A stretch of DNA of 64,000 bases from Solitalea lacus. Lineage in GTDB: Bacteria > Bacteroidota > Bacteroidia > Sphingobacteriales > Sphingobacteriaceae. The stretch lies in NCBI RefSeq assembly GCF_022014595.1, contig NZ_CP091740.1, positions 620,001 to 684,000 on the forward strand, given 5' to 3'. The notes under the pieces were generated by a model, which was given only the letters and a program-made list of their open reading frames with translations, had not been told where the DNA came from and did not search any database. Positions 60,562-64,000 of the stretch are shown here, piece by piece. A program made the position numbers and the translations under genes. How positions within the stretch are numbered: position 1 is the first letter of the stretch; each line of letters begins with the position of its first letter.

Positions 60562-61089
60562 TTAAAACCCAAAGGAATAGGCAAAACGTAGGCCGAAGAA
60601 TGATAGGTTGCCATTGTTTGAGTGGTTTTCATATCTTGCAGAAACATCAACAAATTTGTTGTCAGCAACAGGGAATGAATAACCTATTCCAGGAGCGAAA
60701 ACAAATGCGGTTGAAGAACCTTCTCCAGTTCCAAAAGATGCTCCTAACTCTCCAATACCATAGAAATTACTGGCGAAGTAATATTTACCCCCAACTTTTA
60801 CTGGAATAAATCCATAACCATCAAGACCAGCGTCTTTAAATTCTGATTTAGGTTGGAATGATGAGTAGCCAGCAGTTCCGGTAACGGAGAATTTTTGAGA
60901 GATTGGGAATTCTGCTTGAATAGAACCGCCTAATACCACTGAATATACATCAGCTGCATCTCCTATTGGAAATCCCGATTCAAAACCAATGTTTAATAAT
61001 TTTTTACCTGCAGGAGCTTGAGCATTTGCATTGTTAGATACTAAAATAGCGCTGATTGCTATTACTGCTAAAAAAAAGATACGTTTCAT
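60562..61089 (-). CDS. Outer-membrane beta-barrel protein
   Basis: 175 residues with a signal peptide (MKRIFFLAVIAISAILVSNNANA before QA). The mature chain has about 8 alternating strands with aromatic girdle residues (SVVLGGSIQAEFPISQKFSVTGTAGYSSF, IPVKVGGKYYFAS, YGIGELGASFGTG, FGLRFAYSFGF). It ends in an aromatic residue, as outer-membrane proteins do. It is a small porin-like or OmpW/OmpX-type protein. The ligand is unknown. A single gene with its own terminator. Confidence 0.88.
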   Translation of the reverse strand: MKRIFFLAVIAISAILVSNNANAQAPAGKKLLNIGFESGFPIGDAADVYSVVLGGSIQAEFPISQKFSVTGTAGYSSFQPKSEFKDAGLDGYGFIPVKVGGKYYFASNFYGIGELGASFGTGEGSSTAFVFAPGIGYSFPVADNKFVDVSARYENHSNNGNLSFFGLRFAYSFGF

Positions 61090-61167
61090 AATTTAGAAAT
61101 TGCTTTTACTTATTTGTTTTTCAAAAAAATTATTGTGATAAGCTATACGAAGGGTTAGGAGATAAAA

Positions 61168-61211
61168 AAATGCTAAACTCGCCAGCTTAAAGTGCGACGA
61201 ATTTAGCATTT
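61168..61211 (-). terminator. Intrinsic terminator after the crotonase gene
   Basis: AAATGCTAAA/TTTAGCATTT stem with a large partly paired loop; on the minus strand it is followed by a T run. It ends the unit that begins at 62487. Confidence 0.75.
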
Positions 61212-61227
61212 ATAAAGTTATTGGTGT

Positions 61228-62007
61228 TTATCGACCTGTAAAATTAGCTTTACGTTTTTCAAGGAAAGCTTGAGTGCCTTCTTTAAAATCTTCAGTACCA
61301 AACAGTTTTCCGAATTCATCAATTTCTACCTCAAAACCGTTTTTTTCATTTTTTGTTGATGCGTTTACTGCTGCAATAGCAGCGCTAAGGGCCAATGGGG
61401 CCTTAGTTAACATTTTGCCAGCTAGTTCTTCGCATTTGGCAATTAATTCATCAGGAGAGGTAATATAATTTACCAAACCTAGAGCTAGAGCATCTTCAGC
61501 ACCAATCATATCAGCGGTTAATATAAGTTCTAATGCTTTGGCTTTGCCAACTAATTGAGATAATCGTTGAGTGCCTCCGTAACCAGGAATTAGGCCAAGT
61601 GTTACTTCCGGTAGGCCCAATTTGGCGTTAATGCTTGCAACGCGGAAATGACACGCCATTGCCAACTCTAGCCCGCCTCCAAGGGCAAATCCATTAACGG
61701 CAGCAATAATAGGTTTTGGACTATTTTCTATTAAATCAAATACAGAAGAATGACCAGTTGCAGCAAGTTGTTTGCCTTCTTCGATTGAGAAACTGGCAAA
61801 TTCTGAAATATCTGCTCCGGCAACAAATGCTTTTGGTCCATCCCCAGTGATAATGGCAACGCCGGCCTCAGGGTTATTATAGAAGTCTTTAATTAGGGCA
61901 TTTAGTTCTGCTAACGTTTCTTTATTGAGTGCGTTTAGCTTAGTTGCACGGTTAATGGTGATATATAAAATACGGTTGTTAATTTCCGTTTTAATGTTGT
62001 TGTACAT
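61228..62007 (-). CDS. Enoyl-CoA hydratase/isomerase (crotonase) family protein
   Basis: 259 residues, typical crotonase length. NAEINNRILYITINRATKLNALN-like start, KAFVAGADISEFA (oxyanion-hole Ala-Gly-Ala-Asp), AAVNGFALGGGLELAMACHFRVAS and the glutamate-bearing GLPEVTLGLIPGYGGTQRL are all present. It hydrates enoyl-CoA in fatty-acid or short-chain acyl-CoA degradation. It follows the B12-binding gene by 57 bp and probably shares its promoter. Beta-oxidation or butyrate/propionate use are possible. The exact substrate cannot be told. Confidence 0.92.
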   Translation of the reverse strand: MYNNIKTEINNRILYITINRATKLNALNKETLAELNALIKDFYNNPEAGVAIITGDGPKAFVAGADISEFASFSIEEGKQLAATGHSSVFDLIENSPKPIIAAVNGFALGGGLELAMACHFRVASINAKLGLPEVTLGLIPGYGGTQRLSQLVGKAKALELILTADMIGAEDALALGLVNYITSPDELIAKCEELAGKMLTKAPLALSAAIAAVNASTKNEKNGFEVEIDEFGKLFGTEDFKEGTQAFLEKRKANFTGR

Positions 62008-62064
62008 GCTGATTAAGATGTTTTATTTTTTGGATTTCGGATAGACCTCATGATTAATTGTAAA

Positions 62065-62487
62065 TCAAAATGAGCGATGTTCCTTGGTCCAGGAGGTTAT
62101 GTATTGAACAATTTCATTTGTACTGGTGCCTGGAGGGAAAAGCGTTCCAACGCCAAGATCGTTTAGCTGTTTCATGTCCTCCTCCGGAATAATTCCTCCT
62201 CCAGTAAGTAGAACGTCGTCAAGCTGTTTCTCCTTCATCAATTTCATGATCTTTGGGAAAACGGTCATGTGAGCACCTGAGAGAATACTAATTCCTATAG
62301 CGTCAACATCTTCTTGTAAAGCAGTGTTAACAATCATTTCGGGAGTTTGACGTAAGCCTGTGTAAATTACTTCCATGCCTGCATCACGCAAAGAAGTTGC
62401 TATTATTTTAGCACCGCGGTCATGGCCGTCTAAGCCGCATTTGGCAACTAAAACGCGAATGGGTCTATTCATTTGATTGGTCATCAT
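62065..62487 (-). CDS. Stand-alone cobalamin-binding domain (mutase small-subunit-like)
   Basis: 140 residues forming one B12-binding Rossmann domain. DxHxxG base-off motif at D20-H22-G25 ([15 protein letters not shown]), [15 protein letters not shown] and [20 protein letters not shown] are all characteristic. The sequence resembles the C-terminal cobalamin-binding domain of methylmalonyl-CoA mutase. No catalytic TIM barrel is present, so it may serve as a separate subunit of a mutase encoded elsewhere. It is the first gene of the pair with the crotonase and has a -7 box (62519-62526). Confidence 0.9.
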   Translation of the reverse strand: MMTNQMNRPIRVLVAKCGLDGHDRGAKIIATSLRDAGMEVIYTGLRQTPEMIVNTALQEDVDAIGISILSGAHMTVFPKIMKLMKEKQLDDVLLTGGGIIPEEDMKQLNDLGVGTLFPPGTSTNEIVQYITSWTKEHRSF

Positions 62488-62518
62488 AAAGTCCGGAATT
62501 CTACCGGCGTATAGGATA

Positions 62519-62526
62519 CAAATGTA
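62519..62526 (-). promoter_or_regulatory. -7 box for the B12-binding/crotonase unit
   Basis: TACATTTG on the minus strand, 31 nt before the start at 62487. Confidence 0.5.
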
Positions 62527-62602
62527 ATTTTTTTCAGGTAAGCTTGTAATAGATTGTAACTGAAACCAATTAAAAATGATCTTAATGAATGCATAACTCT
62601 AC

Positions 62603-62610
62603 TATATTTG
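62603..62610 (+). promoter_or_regulatory. -7 box for glnS
   Basis: TATATTTG, 23 nt before the ATG at 62634. Confidence 0.55.
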
Positions 62611-62633
62611 CATTTTATTACTGATGTTAATTT

Positions 62634-64000
62634 ATGAGTGAAGAACGGTCGCTTAACTTCTTAGAAGAAATTGTTGAAAAAGATTTAGCCGAAAAAAAAC
62701 ATGATGGACGTGTATTAACTCGTTTCCCTCCTGAACCTAATGGCTATTTACATATCGGGCATGCAAAGTCCATCTGCCTTAATTTTGGTTTGGCGCAAGA
62801 ATATAATGGCAAGACCAACCTTCGTTTTGATGACACTAATCCAGTCACTGAAGATACTGAATACGTAGAAAGTATTAAGGAAGACGTTAAGTGGTTGGGC
62901 TTTAATTGGGCTGAAGAGCTGTATACTTCTGATTACTTTGATCAGCTTTATGATTATGCTGTGACACTAATCAGCAAAGGTTTGGCTTATGTTGATGATT
63001 CTACATCTGAAGAAATTGCGGCGCAAAAAGGTAACCCTTCAGAACCAGGTACTCCAAGTCCTTATCGTGAAAGAAGTGTGGAAGAAAACCATCGACTGTT
63101 TGCCGAGATGAAAGCTGGCAAATACAAGGATGGTGAAAAGGTGTTACGTGCCAAAATTGATATGGCATCTCCGAACATGCACATGCGTGACCCAATTATT
63201 TATAGGATTAAGCATGCTCATCATCATCGTACTGGTGATAAGTGGTGTATTTACCCTATGTATGACTTTGCTCATGGCCAAAGTGATTCAATTGAACAAA
63301 TAACCCATTCAATTTGTACTCTGGAGTTTGTTCCGCATCGTCCGTTATACGACTGGCTTATTGATAAGTTGGAAATATTTCCGTCAAGACAATATGAGTT
63401 TGCTCGTTTAAATATGAACTATACCGTGATGAGCAAGCGGAAACTGTTACAATTGGTGAATGAAGGTTTTGTTGAGAGTTGGGATGATCCTCGAATGCCT
63501 ACAATAAGCGGATTACGTCGTCGTGGTTATACGCCAGCGTCAATTCGTGAGTTTTGTGAACGCATTGGTATTCAAAAGCGAGAAAATATTATTGATGTTA
63601 GTTTATTGGAATTTTGCATTCGAGAGGACCTGAACAAGACTTCCTGGAGAAGAATGGCTGTTCTTGATCCTATAAAAATGGTGATTACCAATTATCCAGA
63701 GGGGCAGGTTGAAGTATTGGAGGGTGAAAATAATCCAGAAGTTGAAGGAGGAGAAGGATCTCGTGAATTACCTTTTAGTCATGAATTATGGATTGAGCGT
63801 GAAGATTTTATGGAAAATCCGCCTAAGAAGTTTTTCCGTCTAGGTCCTGGTTTGTCAACCCGTTTGAAGCATGCCTATATTGTAACTTGCAATGATTTTG
63901 TAAAGGATGCAAATGGTAATGTTACTGAAATACATTGTACATATGCTCCTAATTCTAAATCCGGAAATGATACAAGTGGTATAAATGTTAAAGGTACAAT
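62634..64000 (+). CDS. glnS: Glutaminyl-tRNA synthetase, partial (3' end beyond right edge)
   Basis: The frame is open from the ATG at 62634 ([20 protein letters not shown]) to the window edge, giving ~455 residues of an expected ~555. Class I synthetase signatures: [24 protein letters not shown] (HIGH) and the VMSKRKL loop (KMSKS variant). [20 protein letters not shown] and the [21 protein letters not shown] segment are typical of GlnRS rather than GluRS. It charges tRNA-Gln. A -7 box lies just upstream. The C-terminal anticodon-binding beta-barrel has begun ([19 protein letters not shown]) but is not complete here. Confidence 0.97.
   Translation, partial: MSEERSLNFLEEIVEKDLAEKKHDGRVLTRFPPEPNGYLHIGHAKSICLNFGLAQEYNGKTNLRFDDTNPVTEDTEYVESIKEDVKWLGFNWAEELYTSDYFDQLYDYAVTLISKGLAYVDDSTSEEIAAQKGNPSEPGTPSPYRERSVEENHRLFAEMKAGKYKDGEKVLRAKIDMASPNMHMRDPIIYRIKHAHHHRTGDKWCIYPMYDFAHGQSDSIEQITHSICTLEFVPHRPLYDWLIDKLEIFPSRQYEFARLNMNYTVMSKRKLLQLVNEGFVESWDDPRMPTISGLRRRGYTPASIREFCERIGIQKRENIIDVSLLEFCIREDLNKTSWRRMAVLDPIKMVITNYPEGQVEVLEGENNPEVEGGEGSRELPFSHELWIEREDFMENPPKKFFRLGPGLSTRLKHAYIVTCNDFVKDANGNVTEIHCTYAPNSKSGNDTSGINVKGT

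Overview
This window looks like a chromosomal segment of a Bacteroidetes bacterium, most likely of the Sphingobacteriales (Pedobacter/Solitalea-like; the genus is an inference). The signs are an A+T-rich genome, promoters with the phylum-specific -7 box TAnnTTTG, almost no Shine-Dalgarno sequences, and families typical of the phylum: DUF4834, DUF2911, DUF6263, CarboxypepD_reg-like, a short LeuA, S9 and S41 peptidases, YfhO and OmpA with a calcium-binding linker. Most of the window is ordinary core genome on both strands. No tRNA, rRNA or CRISPR array was seen.

Layout. 1-4105: leucine operon leuA-leuC-leuD-leuB (minus; leuB runs off the left edge). 4214-10163: a TPR-like protein, a secreted protein, an AsmA-like/GT51 transglycosylase and a tyrosine-recombinase-like protein with altered active-site residues. 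10270-11680: Mrp-type ATPase and NifU-like Fe-S protein. 11756-14478: lipoprotein metallopeptidase, signal peptidase I and a GreA-like protein. 14972-16973: groES-groEL. 17205-20961: secreted DUF6263 protein, esterase, SRPBCC protein (3' end frameshifted), SGNH hydrolase and LipB. 21032-24300: a decayed yraN, then an IS1634-family insertion sequence between two identical 495-bp direct repeats. The repeats duplicate the 3' part of a LUD-domain gene. 24374-27894: YfhO membrane protein and two small genes. 28185-30619: two different L,D-transpeptidases. 30622-34915: an unknown protein, a membrane-anchored MutS-like ATPase and TypA/BipA. 35472-39823: small and medium genes including an RluA pseudouridine synthase with a long N-terminal extension and TrmB. 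39940-46027: Gcr-like membrane protein, GDP-fucose synthase, S9 peptidase and DUF2911 protein. 46100-48353: ECF sigma factor, putative anti-sigma factor and lipoproteins. 48662-51058: an EF-G paralogue lacking the catalytic histidine, followed by a small protein. 51091-54792: S41 protease, ClpS with a CsbD-like protein, and OmpA. 54927-59177: membrane PAS histidine kinase and NtrC-type regulator. 59601-64000: AMP nucleosidase, beta-barrel protein, crotonase, B12-binding protein and glnS (runs off the right edge).

The most notable items are the IS1634-family element with its very long target duplication, the EF-G2-like factor with Leu in place of the catalytic His, the recombinase-like protein with substituted catalytic residues beside a transglycosylase, and a frameshifted gene end that reads through its own terminator. 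I did not find a clear, wholly new multi-gene system. The best candidates for unexplored biology are the EF-G2-like gene with its small downstream partner, and the recombinase-like/transglycosylase pair.
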